The position numbers and the translations under genes are program-made. A stretch of DNA of 64,000 bases from Solitalea canadensis DSM 3403. Its GTDB lineage: Bacteria; Bacteroidota; Bacteroidia; Sphingobacteriales; Sphingobacteriaceae. Below are positions 12,823-21,261 of this stretch, one piece after another (positions within the stretch are counted from its first letter, which is position 1; each line of letters begins with the position of its first letter). The notes under the pieces were generated by a model. It was not told the origin of the DNA, made no database searches, and worked only from the letters and a program-made list of their open reading frames with translations. The DNA is taken from contig NC_017770.1 in the NCBI RefSeq assembly GCF_000242635.2, positions 1 to 64,000 on the forward strand. The letters run 5' to 3'.

Positions 12823-13027
12823 TTGTACCTAAAGGCACAACAAAGCTGAATAAATGACTATACCTACCGAGCTGTTGCACCTGATGGCGCAATGCCTGAA
12901 TGGCTTTGTATTTCCCATTGCGAAACGATGTCATGCCATTAAGTACAAGGTAGTAACCTGTTCGGAAATGAACTGTCCAGCCATTCGCATTTAGTCAACA
13001 GATCCTTCGTGCCTCAGGATGACACAC
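12823..13027. repeat. 200-base intergenic repeat unit, copy 1
   Basis: Runs from ttgtacctaaaggcac to gcctcaggatgacacac. Very similar to 45347-45550 and more diverged from 45816-46015. It contains inverted sub-motifs of the type ttgtacc...ggcacaa and gttgcacctgatggcgcaa. It carries no coding signal. Confidence 0.75.
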
Positions 13028-13068
13028 CGTTGGGCCCATTGTGCTAATTAAAATTTATGTAGAAGATT

Positions 13069-13081
13069 GCTCCAGCGGAGC
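13069..13081. repeat. Palindromic repeat GCTCCAGCGGAGC
   Basis: A 5-bp stem (gctcc/ggagc) with loop agc, followed by aaacatcggtagccatgacac. One of six copies in the window. The tail atcggtagcaatgacac is conserved with it. Confidence 0.7.
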
Positions 13082-13269
13082 AAACATCGGTAGCCATGAC
13101 ACATCCCAAAAACAATTGTGCTGTTAGGTACAAAACAGTAGCCGGTTCGGTAATGAACTGTCCAGCCATACGCATTTAGTCAACGGATCCTGTGTGCCTC
13201 AGGATGACACACGGTTGATCGATTGTGCTAGTTAAGTAGTTCCTTAGTTGATACTTTAACGTAAGGAAA

Positions 13270-13282
13270 GTTCCAGCGGAGC
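13270..13282. repeat. Palindromic repeat, variant GTTCCAGCGGAGC
   Basis: Same family as 13069-13081 with one substitution that turns a G-C pair into G-U, followed by aaaacatcggcagcaatgacac. Confidence 0.65.
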
Positions 13283-13588
13283 AAAACATCGGCAGCAATG
13301 ACACGGAAGAAAAGCGATTATGCCCCTGTTGTTCAATTATGCTATTTAAGTGAACCATCTGCTTCTTTAAGTTGGAAAGTGCTATTCGATCTGGCTATTA
13401 AAACCAAACAAAATTAGGTTTCAGTGCCTGATTCTTATCAAAAATGAGGTTTTTATGCTTGCATACAGTTAAAATATTACACAGTTCTGGCATTCCTTTT
13501 TCTAATAAATGCTCAATACCAATATATTATTGTCTAACTTTAGGGCCTAAACTGTTTGCTTGGTACTTAATCTTTAAAATAATAATAG

Positions 13589-14566
13589 ATGAATATATCG
13601 TTGTCGCGTTTTGAGGTAATGAAACATATTGAAAAATATATTCAGGAGGCTTATGATGAGTTTCTTACCCCAGTAGATAAAATTTGGCAACCTGCAGATT
13701 TACTGCCGGATGCCAGTTCTGAGAATTTCTTTGAGGAAGTAAAAGAATTACAAGATAGTGCACGTGAATTATCGTATGACCTTGTTGCTGTTTTGATCGG
13801 TGATACCATAACAGAGGAGGCATTACCTACTTATGAATCATGGTTGGCAGGAATTGAGCATGTGTCTCAGGACCGTAACGGCCCTTGGAGTAAATGGGTA
13901 AGGGCTTGGACTGCAGAAGAGAATAGACATGGTGATGTTTTAAATCGTTATTTATATTTATCAGGACGAGTTGATATGCGTAAAATGGAGATATCTACTC
14001 AATACCTGATTGCTGATGGATTTGACATTGGAACGGATAAAGATCCGTATCGTAATTTTATTTATACCAGTTTCCAGGAAACGGCAACTAATATTTCTCA
14101 CCGTCGCGTTGCTCAGTTAGCAAAGAAAGAGGGAGATACATTGATGGCAAAACTATGTGGCCATGTTGCAGCAGATGAAGCTCGTCATGCAAAAGCGTAT
14201 AAAGCATTTGTTGCTAGAATTTTAGAAGTTGATCCTAATGAAATGTTATTGGCTTTTGAAGATATGATGCGCAAAAAGATTGTAATGCCTGCTCACTTCT
14301 TAAGAGAAATGGGTCTTAAAATCGGTCAGACCTTCGGACACTTTACAGATGCGGCTCAACGTTTAGGTGTTTACACTGCTTTGGATTATACAGACATTCT
14401 TAAAGATCTGAATGTTGAATGGAAAATTGCAGATTTAAATGGATTAAATGAAGCAGGAGAGAAAGCTCGTGATTATTTAATGGCATTGCCAGACAGATTG
14501 AATCGTGTTGCAGAACGAATGAAAAACCCAACATTGGAATATAAGTTTTCATGGATTAATGCATAA
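13589..14566 (+). CDS. Acyl-[acyl-carrier-protein] desaturase
   Basis: A 325-residue soluble di-iron enzyme of the plant-type stearoyl-ACP delta-9 desaturase family, which introduces a cis double bond into acyl-ACP for unsaturated membrane lipids. Both iron-binding motifs are present: EENRHG near residue 110 and DEARH near residue 196, with further acidic residues in SFQETATN. Length agrees with bacterial members. The ATG at 13619 (MKHIEKYIQ) is an alternative start that would remove ten residues. It is monocistronic, bounded by repeats upstream and a terminator downstream. Two enoyl reductases (FabI, FabV) occur later in the window. Confidence 0.93.
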   Translation: MNISLSRFEVMKHIEKYIQEAYDEFLTPVDKIWQPADLLPDASSENFFEEVKELQDSARELSYDLVAVLIGDTITEEALPTYESWLAGIEHVSQDRNGPWSKWVRAWTAEENRHGDVLNRYLYLSGRVDMRKMEISTQYLIADGFDIGTDKDPYRNFIYTSFQETATNISHRRVAQLAKKEGDTLMAKLCGHVAADEARHAKAYKAFVARILEVDPNEMLLAFEDMMRKKIVMPAHFLREMGLKIGQTFGHFTDAAQRLGVYTALDYTDILKDLNVEWKIADLNGLNEAGEKARDYLMALPDRLNRVAERMKNPTLEYKFSWINA

Positions 14567-14588
14567 ACGATAAACAATAATATTATTA

Positions 14589-14616
14589 AGGCACTAAAAC
14601 ATAGTGCCTTTTTTTA
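14589..14616 (+). terminator. Terminator of the desaturase gene
   Basis: aaggcact and agtgcctt form a stem followed by a T-run. It can also serve the convergent mscS-type gene, which stops at 14619. Confidence 0.8.
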
Positions 14617-14618
14617 TG

Positions 14619-16235
14619 TCAAATTTTTCCTTCAATCGTAATGCCCGGTTTTTTATATCCTTCTGGTTTGTAGGAGTCCGGGATTTGTATAGAGTTTCCA
14701 TCGCGAACAGCGAATACATGTGGAGACATAATTTCCAAACCTGCTTCGTTAAAAACATCCTGTAAGTTTTTGTGTAATTCAGAATAGGTAACGGCCATTT
14801 GTTGAGGGGCATTTGTATAAGCATTGATCTCATAACTAACATAAAAATCATTTAATGCCGTTTGTAATACAAATGGTTCAGGTGATTGGAGGATATTTGT
14901 CGTTTTTATCGCAGCATTAATCATCAATTTGTTAATTTGATGCCAAGGTGTATCGTATGTTAATGTAATGGTCGTATGCAAAATAAGACCTATATCTTTT
15001 GCTGATGAAGAATAATTTATTGAATAGTTAGATAAGATAGTGGAGTTTGGTACCGTGATATCTTCATTTTTGATTGTCCGGACTCTAGTAACCAATAAAT
15101 TTTTTTCAATTACATCGCCCATTGCATCTCCTATTTTAACTCGATCTCCTATTTTGAAAGGTCTCATATAAGTTAATACCACCCCAGAAACTATATTGGC
15201 TATGGCAGAGGAAGAGCCAAGTGAAAATAAAACACCTAAAAAAACCGTAACTCCTTGAAATATTTTAGTGTCTGAGCCTGGCAGATATGGAAAGATCACT
15301 ACAAACATAAATGCATACATTAAAAAACGAATAATGTTATAGGTAGGCATTGCCCAATCCGGATAGAATTGGTTAATTTTCAACGTTCCTGCCGCTATTT
15401 CTTCTGCAAAGAATCTTACTATTTTAATAAAGTACCTTGTAATGAGGTAAATTACTATTATGGTTAACAAGTTAGGTATGTATTTTATTAGGGCAGAAAG
15501 CACATTGCGTAGCGGAGTTAAAACATAACCTATTAATCGATCAGCAATAGGTTCTGTCCATGGAAAAATACTGAATAAGACAGGAAGTGCGAGATAGATT
15601 AAAATGATAATCAGTAATAGTCGTATTGCATTAAGAAATCCTGATATTAAAGGAAGAATACGTTTCGTATAGCTTACTGAAATTCCTTTTCTAATTCTTA
15701 TGGTTTCTAATTTTTCTTCAAAAAGAGCTAACAATCGGTGTTTTAAGAACCTGAAGAGTTTATTTGTAAAGTAGATAAGTGCTCCTAAAATGAATATTAC
15801 ACCAAAAACTTCCAGTATCTGAACCCCCAAATTTGTTAGACTTCCCTGGAATGAAGAGTCATTAAAGGCTGATTTAAGGGTTTCGTAATACTGTGTAGCT
15901 AATTGAATTCTCTTACTTCCCACTTTTTGGGCGTCCGCATCACTTACCATTAATAATAATTGATTCTTATAGGTAATGCGAGAGATGTTGTTGCTTTCAT
16001 CGAGTTTTAAAGAATCTGAGTTGAAATCAACTACATTACTTAGATTATTAATCCGCTCATTAATAATTGTTGCACGTTCACGAATACTAACACCTTCAAA
16101 TCCATTATATATATAGAAGAGTGTATCTCCTTTTAATATTATTGGAGAGGCTGTACTATCAGCTTTTTGCGAGAATACAGATCCGGAAAATGTAAAAAAT
16201 AATAATAGTAGGGTTGATATGAATTTTGTAGGCAT
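14619..16235 (-). CDS. Mechanosensitive ion channel family protein (MscS type)
   Basis: A 538-residue channel that should open under membrane tension to release solutes after osmotic downshift. It has a signal peptide (LLLLFFTFSGSVFSQ), a periplasmic segment of about 110 residues, several transmembrane helices (for example VIFILGALIYF, LLIIILIYLALPVLF, LLTIIVIYLITRYFI), and then the MscS pore and beta domain with SSSAIANIVSGVVLTYMRPF followed by IGDRVKIG and NEDITVPNSTI. It is longer than E. coli MscS (286 residues), like other Bacteroidota members with an extra N-terminal domain. It converges with the desaturase gene and diverges from amt across a 438-base A/T-rich gap. Confidence 0.92.
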   Translation of the reverse strand: MPTKFISTLLLLFFTFSGSVFSQKADSTASPIILKGDTLFYIYNGFEGVSIRERATIINERINNLSNVVDFNSDSLKLDESNNISRITYKNQLLLMVSDADAQKVGSKRIQLATQYYETLKSAFNDSSFQGSLTNLGVQILEVFGVIFILGALIYFTNKLFRFLKHRLLALFEEKLETIRIRKGISVSYTKRILPLISGFLNAIRLLLIIILIYLALPVLFSIFPWTEPIADRLIGYVLTPLRNVLSALIKYIPNLLTIIVIYLITRYFIKIVRFFAEEIAAGTLKINQFYPDWAMPTYNIIRFLMYAFMFVVIFPYLPGSDTKIFQGVTVFLGVLFSLGSSSAIANIVSGVVLTYMRPFKIGDRVKIGDAMGDVIEKNLLVTRVRTIKNEDITVPNSTILSNYSINYSSSAKDIGLILHTTITLTYDTPWHQINKLMINAAIKTTNILQSPEPFVLQTALNDFYVSYEINAYTNAPQQMAVTYSELHKNLQDVFNEAGLEIMSPHVFAVRDGNSIQIPDSYKPEGYKKPGITIEGKI

Positions 16236-16673
16236 AGTGATTCAATTATGTATTAAAATAATTAAATCCTAAGAGAAAATAGAGGAGATTTTTAAAGTTT
16301 GCTTTAAGATGACATGCTGGCTGGAGTTTTGTTTTTAAAAAAACTTTAGTTTTTACAATAATCATATTTTTTTTAGTTTGTTTTTCTTATTTGGTTTATA
16401 TTTTTTATTGAGAAGTTTTAAAATAATTTAATTTTTATATCATTTTTACGATTTTTTCAAACTAATTAGAGTGATAATATAAATAGTGTAGATTTTACAC
16501 TATTATCTATCCTAAAAATATAATATTTTCAAGCTATTTATATTTTTTATTGGGATAAATGGCTGTTTTTTAGTGCGTTTATTTTATTGTTATTTGTTTT
16601 TAAGAAATTTTATTTTGTATTTTAGTGTAAATACATGATAAAATTGTTTACAACTTGTTAAAATGATTAATTT
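16236..16673. other. 438-base A/T-rich divergent promoter region with a dyad
   Basis: No gene seen. It should carry promoters for both the mscS-type gene and amt, but no clear TTG/TAnnTTTG pair stands out. An inverted repeat aatagtgta-gattt-tacactatt lies at 16482-16504, and an outer pair gataat/attatc (16473-16478 and 16502-16507) can compete with it. It lies about 170 bases before amt and could be an operator. Confidence 0.45.
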
Positions 16674-18059
16674 ATGAACACCTTTACATTGAATCGGTTA
16701 ATTCCATTTGCAGTTTTAGCTCTAGCGGCTATAGTTGCAATGTTTATCCCCTCTCTTCCAAACTTTTCAGATACTTCCAAGTACAATGGAGCTGATATTG
16801 CTTGGGTTGCTGTTGGTGCTTCCCTAGTATTTTTAATGACTCCGGGCCTATCTTTCTTTTATGGGGGTATGGTAAATCGCAAGAATGTAATTAGTACGAT
16901 GATTAAAAGCTTCGTTGCGACCGGAATTATTAGTTTACTATGGGTTGTTGTTGGATTCGGATTGTCTTTCGGTCCTTCGATTGGTGGGTTTATTGGGAAC
17001 CCATCATCACATTTCTTTTTTAAAGATGTGAACAGCCCCGCACCATGGAGTTTAGCGCCAACTATTCCACTGTTACTATTTGCCCTGTTTCAGATGAAAT
17101 TCGCAATTATTACACCTGCATTGGTAGTAGGTGCTGTCGCTGAAAGAATACGCTTTACTTCTTACCTTGTATTCATTGTCTTGTTCGGTCTACTGATTTA
17201 TGCTCCGATTGCACATTGGACATGGCATCCAGATGGCTTATTATTTAAAATGGGAGTGTTGGATTTTGCAGGAGGAACGGTGGTACATATTTCTGCTGGA
17301 TGTGCTGCATTAGCCGGTGCAATCGTTTTAAAGAAAAGAAAATCAAAGGAGGTACAACCTGCCAATATTCCATATGTAGTATTAGGAACGGGTTTACTAT
17401 GGTTCGGCTGGTTTGGTTTTAATGCTGGTTCTGCGTTAGGAGCTAATGACCTTGCTGTTTCTGCTTTTGCTACTACCAACACAGCTTCAGCTGTTGCAGG
17501 TTTATCGTGGATGTTGTTTGATTATGCACGAGGTAAAAAACCAACCGTTTTAGGTTTTTGTATTGGAGCTGTTGTGGGTTTAGTTGCTATTACACCGGCT
17601 GCCGGATATGTGGCAATTCCTCAAAGCGCTTTCATTGGATTTATCGCTGCTATTATATCAAATGTGGCTGTTTATTGGAAAGAAAAATCTGGTATTGATG
17701 ATACGTTAGATGTGTTCCCTTGTCATGGTTTGGGAGGTATGGTAGGTATGGTATTAACAGGTGTTTTCGCTACTAAAAATGTAAATCCTGCTGGAGGGAT
17801 CGGACTTTGGTATGGTGAGTCTGCATTGTTTATTTCTCAGTTAAAAGGATTGGCTATCGTTGTTGCATATAGTTTTACGGTTTCATTAGTAATTTTTAAA
17901 GTGCTTGATCTTCTAAATCCAATCAGAGTTTCTCAAAAAGAAGAAGAACGAGGTTTAGATGAAACCCAGCATGGAGAAAAATACGTACAAGGTACGCTAC
18001 TGGTTGATCATAATGGATCTCTGCTAGAAAAGGATCCTGTTGAGCCTCTTGCTATTTAA
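16674..18059 (+). CDS. amt: Ammonium transporter (Amt family)
   Basis: A 461-residue polytopic protein of the Amt/Mep/Rh family, conducting ammonium/ammonia across the inner membrane. Family segments are clear: FLMTPGLSFFYGGMVNRKN, the first pore histidine in GGTVVHISAG, LWFGWFGFNAGSALG, and the second pore histidine in DVFPCHGLGGMVG. About eleven membrane helices are expected, and the C-terminal tail (after LNPIRVS) is the cytoplasmic regulatory region. No GlnB/GlnK gene follows. Instead a stem-loop and a porin gene do, suggesting coupled uptake across both membranes. Confidence 0.96.
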   Translation: MNTFTLNRLIPFAVLALAAIVAMFIPSLPNFSDTSKYNGADIAWVAVGASLVFLMTPGLSFFYGGMVNRKNVISTMIKSFVATGIISLLWVVVGFGLSFGPSIGGFIGNPSSHFFFKDVNSPAPWSLAPTIPLLLFALFQMKFAIITPALVVGAVAERIRFTSYLVFIVLFGLLIYAPIAHWTWHPDGLLFKMGVLDFAGGTVVHISAGCAALAGAIVLKKRKSKEVQPANIPYVVLGTGLLWFGWFGFNAGSALGANDLAVSAFATTNTASAVAGLSWMLFDYARGKKPTVLGFCIGAVVGLVAITPAAGYVAIPQSAFIGFIAAIISNVAVYWKEKSGIDDTLDVFPCHGLGGMVGMVLTGVFATKNVNPAGGIGLWYGESALFISQLKGLAIVVAYSFTVSLVIFKVLDLLNPIRVSQKEEERGLDETQHGEKYVQGTLLVDHNGSLLEKDPVEPLAI

Positions 18060-18099
18060 AAGAATGTTAAAACAGTTTTTGATGAAAAATAAATAAAAT

Positions 18100-18152
18100 A
18101 TGGTACGGTAAAGGAGAAACTATCTGACTCATAGTTCTTCCCTCCGTACCAT
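18100..18152 (+). promoter_or_regulatory. Long stem-loop between amt and porin
   Basis: A nested hairpin: outer arms atggtacgg (18100-18108) and ccgtaccat (18144-18152) pair perfectly. Inner arms 18111-18123 and 18131-18143 pair at 11 of 13 positions, with loop ctgactc. No T-run follows, so it is not a simple terminator. An mRNA processing or stability element setting relative amt and porin levels is plausible. Confidence 0.6.
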
Positions 18153-18175
18153 TAACAAACAAAATTTGCAAAACA

Positions 18176-19267
18176 ATGATACGAAATTTTTACGCTATTG
18201 CCATAGCTTGGGCTGGCATTGTTCCAGCAATGGCGCAAACTACCGCACCCGAAGACGAAGAAAAAAAGCCTTTTTTTAAATTTTCAGGTTCTGCAGATGT
18301 TTATATTAAATATGATATGCAGAAGAACCCATCAAATACCTATACAAGTTTTACGAATACTCATAATTCTTTTGAATTGGGTATGATTTCAGCGAGGGTA
18401 GAACATCAAGGAAAAAAAGTGAGTTTAGTTGGCGATATTGGATTTGGTTCAAGGGTTGAGCAATTTACTTATAACGACAGCAAAAGTAATGTGATGATCA
18501 AGCAGCTTTACTTAAGTTATGCGCCTGCCGACTGGGTTAAATTTTCAATGGGTAGCTGGGCTACACATATTGGTTATGAATTAGTTGATCCTTACCTGAA
18601 TCGCAACTATAGTATGTCATATATGTTTTCATATGGGCCATTTTTTCATACCGGTTTAAAAGCTGAGTTTGCTTTTGGGCAGCACGGTTTTATGGTCGGT
18701 ATTACGGATCCGGCGGATTTAAAATCTGCAATGGAGTTACAGGGGAAAAAATACAAGTATTTTATTGGACAGTATAGTTACGGAACCAAGGATGGTAACT
18801 TTAAATCCTACTTGAATGTATTTGCCGGCAAAAGGAATACTGATACTGCAAATGTATCACAGGTAGACCTGGTTTTAACTCAAAAGATTAATAATAAATT
18901 CTCTTTAGGAGCTAATGCCAGCTACAATAATTCTAATTATCCTCAAAGTATTGCAATTGATAAGTCAAAAAAATGGTGGGGTGCAGCTTTGTATGTTAAT
19001 TATGATGCGCCAAAAACCTGGGGCCTTACCTGGAGAACCGAATATTTTGATGATAAAGAGAAACTGAATGTTTACCAATCATCATTATCGAATACAGGTG
19101 GAAATGTTTGGGCAAATACACTTACATGTAATCTAAAGGTGAGTTCATTAACAATTATGCCGGAAGTTAGGTATGAGATTGCAAGTCAAGATATTTATTT
19201 TGATCTGGATGGGAATAGTTTCAAGCATGACTTAAGCGTTCTATTGTCTGCTATCTATCAGTTTTAA
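18176..19267 (+). CDS. Outer-membrane beta-barrel porin (OmpL-like, BBP2 type)
   Basis: A 363-residue protein with a signal peptide (cleavage after AMAQ) and alternating aromatic beta-strand pattern throughout, including KFSGSADVYIKYDMQ, FELGMISARVEHQGKKVSL and VKFSMGSWATHIGYELVDPY, and ending in an aromatic residue (AIYQF) as expected for barrel assembly. It resembles putative beta-barrel porin-2 proteins, a group often next to amt in Bacteroidota. Location directly downstream of amt supports a role in letting small nitrogen compounds pass the outer membrane; the substrate is inferred only from that context. Confidence 0.8.
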   Translation: MIRNFYAIAIAWAGIVPAMAQTTAPEDEEKKPFFKFSGSADVYIKYDMQKNPSNTYTSFTNTHNSFELGMISARVEHQGKKVSLVGDIGFGSRVEQFTYNDSKSNVMIKQLYLSYAPADWVKFSMGSWATHIGYELVDPYLNRNYSMSYMFSYGPFFHTGLKAEFAFGQHGFMVGITDPADLKSAMELQGKKYKYFIGQYSYGTKDGNFKSYLNVFAGKRNTDTANVSQVDLVLTQKINNKFSLGANASYNNSNYPQSIAIDKSKKWWGAALYVNYDAPKTWGLTWRTEYFDDKEKLNVYQSSLSNTGGNVWANTLTCNLKVSSLTIMPEVRYEIASQDIYFDLDGNSFKHDLSVLLSAIYQF

Positions 19268-19286
19268 TAGTATTTTGATTTGACTC

Positions 19287-19324
19287 AATGGGATTAAACA
19301 ATTAGGTCTAGTCCCATTTTTTTG
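19287..19324 (+). terminator. Terminator of the amt-porin unit
   Basis: aatggga and tcccatt form a stem followed by a T-run about 20 bases after the porin stop. Confidence 0.65.
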
Positions 19325-19427
19325 TTATTCATTATGAGCATTCTAGTCTAATTTTATTTTGATCGAAGAACAACAATCTTGAAATTGGGTTTATATAGTC
19401 TGATTCAAATATTAAACAGCATCTATA

Positions 19428-20204
19428 ATGAATATAATTACTATTGACCAAGAAGAGCAATACATAATTAATAACCTATATGAGTTCTGGAGTTTTGTCG
19501 GTAAACAATCCTGTAAAATTTTAACCAATCAAAATTATCAGGCAATAATGCTTAGTGATTCTGATTGGCCAAAGAAAATTTTTAGATTAGGAGATGGTAA
19601 GAATTTAGAGAGTGATGTGATTCAGGAAATTGTACAAGCAATAAAGCTGCATCAATTACCCAATGCAATAACATTAACAGAAACTATATCGACCAATTAT
19701 AAAGAACAATTAAAAGTTGAAGGCTTTGTTAATGCTTTCAAGCAACAGGGAATGATTGTTAAGTTATCGGATTCTGTTATTTCAGAAAAAATAAGCGGGA
19801 ATTATCAGTTTAAATTGGTTGAAACAAATAATGATGCAAATCTATTTGCATCTATAGCATCTCAGTCTTTCAAATACAAGGTAGATGGCGCAATTGTAGC
19901 AAGCCTTCTGAATAACAATGAGAAGGTAAAATTATTTATCGGGTATGATGAAAACGAACCTGCTTTTTGTGGCCTCATTTTTTACGATAGTGAGGGATAT
20001 GCTGGCTTACACATGATTGGTACGTTGCCTCAATTTAGAGGAAGAGGTTTAGCAACTGTTATGACTAATCGATTATTGAAAGAATGTATGGAAGATCATA
20101 AACAGTTTTGTGTACTTCATGCATCGGCAGCAGGAGAGCCGATTTACACTAAATTAGGCTTTAAAAGGATAAAGGAAGTTATTACATATTCCCTGGGATT
20201 GTAA
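19428..20204 (+). CDS. GNAT family N-acetyltransferase
   Basis: A 258-residue protein. The C-terminal half is a GNAT fold with the acetyl-CoA loop FRGRGLATVMTNRLL near residue 203 and the closing segment YTKLGFKRIKE. The N-terminal 120 residues lack an obvious motif and may be a degenerate second GNAT domain. The acceptor substrate is unknown. Single gene, ended by a strong bidirectional terminator shared with the convergent pirin gene. Confidence 0.85.
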   Translation: MNIITIDQEEQYIINNLYEFWSFVGKQSCKILTNQNYQAIMLSDSDWPKKIFRLGDGKNLESDVIQEIVQAIKLHQLPNAITLTETISTNYKEQLKVEGFVNAFKQQGMIVKLSDSVISEKISGNYQFKLVETNNDANLFASIASQSFKYKVDGAIVASLLNNNEKVKLFIGYDENEPAFCGLIFYDSEGYAGLHMIGTLPQFRGRGLATVMTNRLLKECMEDHKQFCVLHASAAGEPIYTKLGFKRIKEVITYSLGL

Positions 20205-20205
20205 G

Positions 20206-20254
20206 AAATAAAACGCCCGTGACCTTGTTTATCAATGCCACGGGCGTTTTATTT
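20206..20254. terminator. Bidirectional terminator between acetyltransferase and pirin
   Basis: A perfect 16-bp stem: aaataaaacgcccgtg with cacgggcgttttattt, with A/T flanks acting as T-runs on each strand. It overlaps the last bases of the pirin gene. Confidence 0.88.
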
Positions 20255-21122
20255 AATCTTCTATCAATATTCCCATTTTTCCCATCCGATAATCTCGCAT
20301 TGCTTCAAGTATTTCACTTTCACTATTCATCACAAAGGGACCTTGAGCAACCACTGGTTCATTTATAGGTGCGGCTGTCATTAGCAAAGCTCTTGTGTTT
20401 TCCAAAGCTTCAAATCCAATTCCATCGCCGTCATTGTTAAATTTTACTGCGTTTAAACCCTCAACTAATCCGAATCCATCGATCTTTAATCGACCATCTA
20501 GTAAATAAATAAAAGCATTATGAGAAGTTGGGAATTGTATATTTTGTTTCCCTCCTTTATGGGCAGTTATTACAAAGGCATTAACAGGAGTAAGAGTAGG
20601 AATGCCTCCTTTAATGTCATTTAAATTTCCGGCAACAACTTGTATCTCAATTTTCTCATCATCACTTTTAACGACAGGTGTTTCTTCTGGTGTAAGAGGT
20701 AAATACTGCGGCTGATCCATTTTATGAGCCTTAGGAGTATTTATCCAAAGCTGGATCAATTCCTGCTCCCCTCCAAGTTCCTGAATATTTTTTGGAGGAC
20801 GTTCGCTATGCATAATCCCCATTCCGGCATTCATCCATTGAGTGCCCCCTTCATAAATAACACTATTATTACCCCTGCTGTCACGGTGATGCACACCTCC
20901 TTTGAATATAAAGGTAACTGGTGAAAAACCACGGTGTGGATGGGGTGAAACTCCTGCTTTTTCAGGTATTACGTATTTTGGAATACTTAGTTGAAGATGG
21001 TGCAATAATAAGAAAGGATCAATCCGCTCAATTTTCTGAGTCGGAAATACTTGCTTTACAGGTACTCCATCCATATCTATCGGAAATGCAGGTAATACCG
21101 CAGACACACTTCTGGTTTTCAT
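20253..21122 (-). CDS. Pirin family protein
   Basis: A 289-residue bicupin of the pirin family. Metal ligands are visible in the N-terminal cupin: HPHRGFSPVT, HHRDSRG and the Glu in MHSERPPKN, as in iron-binding pirins. Some pirins oxidise quercetin, others act in regulation, and function here is not assigned. A second, different pirin occurs at 46514. Length is normal. Confidence 0.93.
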   Translation of the reverse strand: MKTRSVSAVLPAFPIDMDGVPVKQVFPTQKIERIDPFLLLHHLQLSIPKYVIPEKAGVSPHPHRGFSPVTFIFKGGVHHRDSRGNNSVIYEGGTQWMNAGMGIMHSERPPKNIQELGGEQELIQLWINTPKAHKMDQPQYLPLTPEETPVVKSDDEKIEIQVVAGNLNDIKGGIPTLTPVNAFVITAHKGGKQNIQFPTSHNAFIYLLDGRLKIDGFGLVEGLNAVKFNNDGDGIGFEALENTRALLMTAAPINEPVVAQGPFVMNSESEILEAMRDYRMGKMGILIED

Positions 21123-21207
21123 AATATTCCTTTTGTTAATACATGTTAAAACACATAAATAATGCCAACCTGATAAGTTGTTACTTTTTGTCAGGGGATC
21201 AGGTAAT

Positions 21208-21241
21208 AAAAAAACGCATCTGAACTTCAGATGCGTTTTTT
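21208..21241 (-). terminator. Terminator downstream of ettA
   Basis: A palindrome with arms around aacgcatctgaa and ttcagatgcgtt, flanked by A- and T-runs, lies just after the ettA stop. Confidence 0.82.
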
Positions 21242-21261
21242 ACATTAATTTTAAGCAAAAG

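Larger units (their letters stand above)
12771..13588. other. 818-base gene-free region of mosaic intergenic repeats
   Basis: No convincing gene. The region is built from repeat modules also found at 45133-46440: a 200-base unit starting ttgtacctaaaggcac, palindromes gctccagcggagc followed by atcggtagca, and tracts ending gcctcaggatgacac. Short open frames here (such as 13176-13358 minus) are repeat-derived. The desaturase promoter should lie in the last 150 bases but is not clearly recognisable. Confidence 0.7.

Noticed and set aside
13176-13358. Minus-strand open frame of 60 residues
   Set aside because: Consists of repeat-unit sequence shared with the 45-46 kb region; no coding signal.
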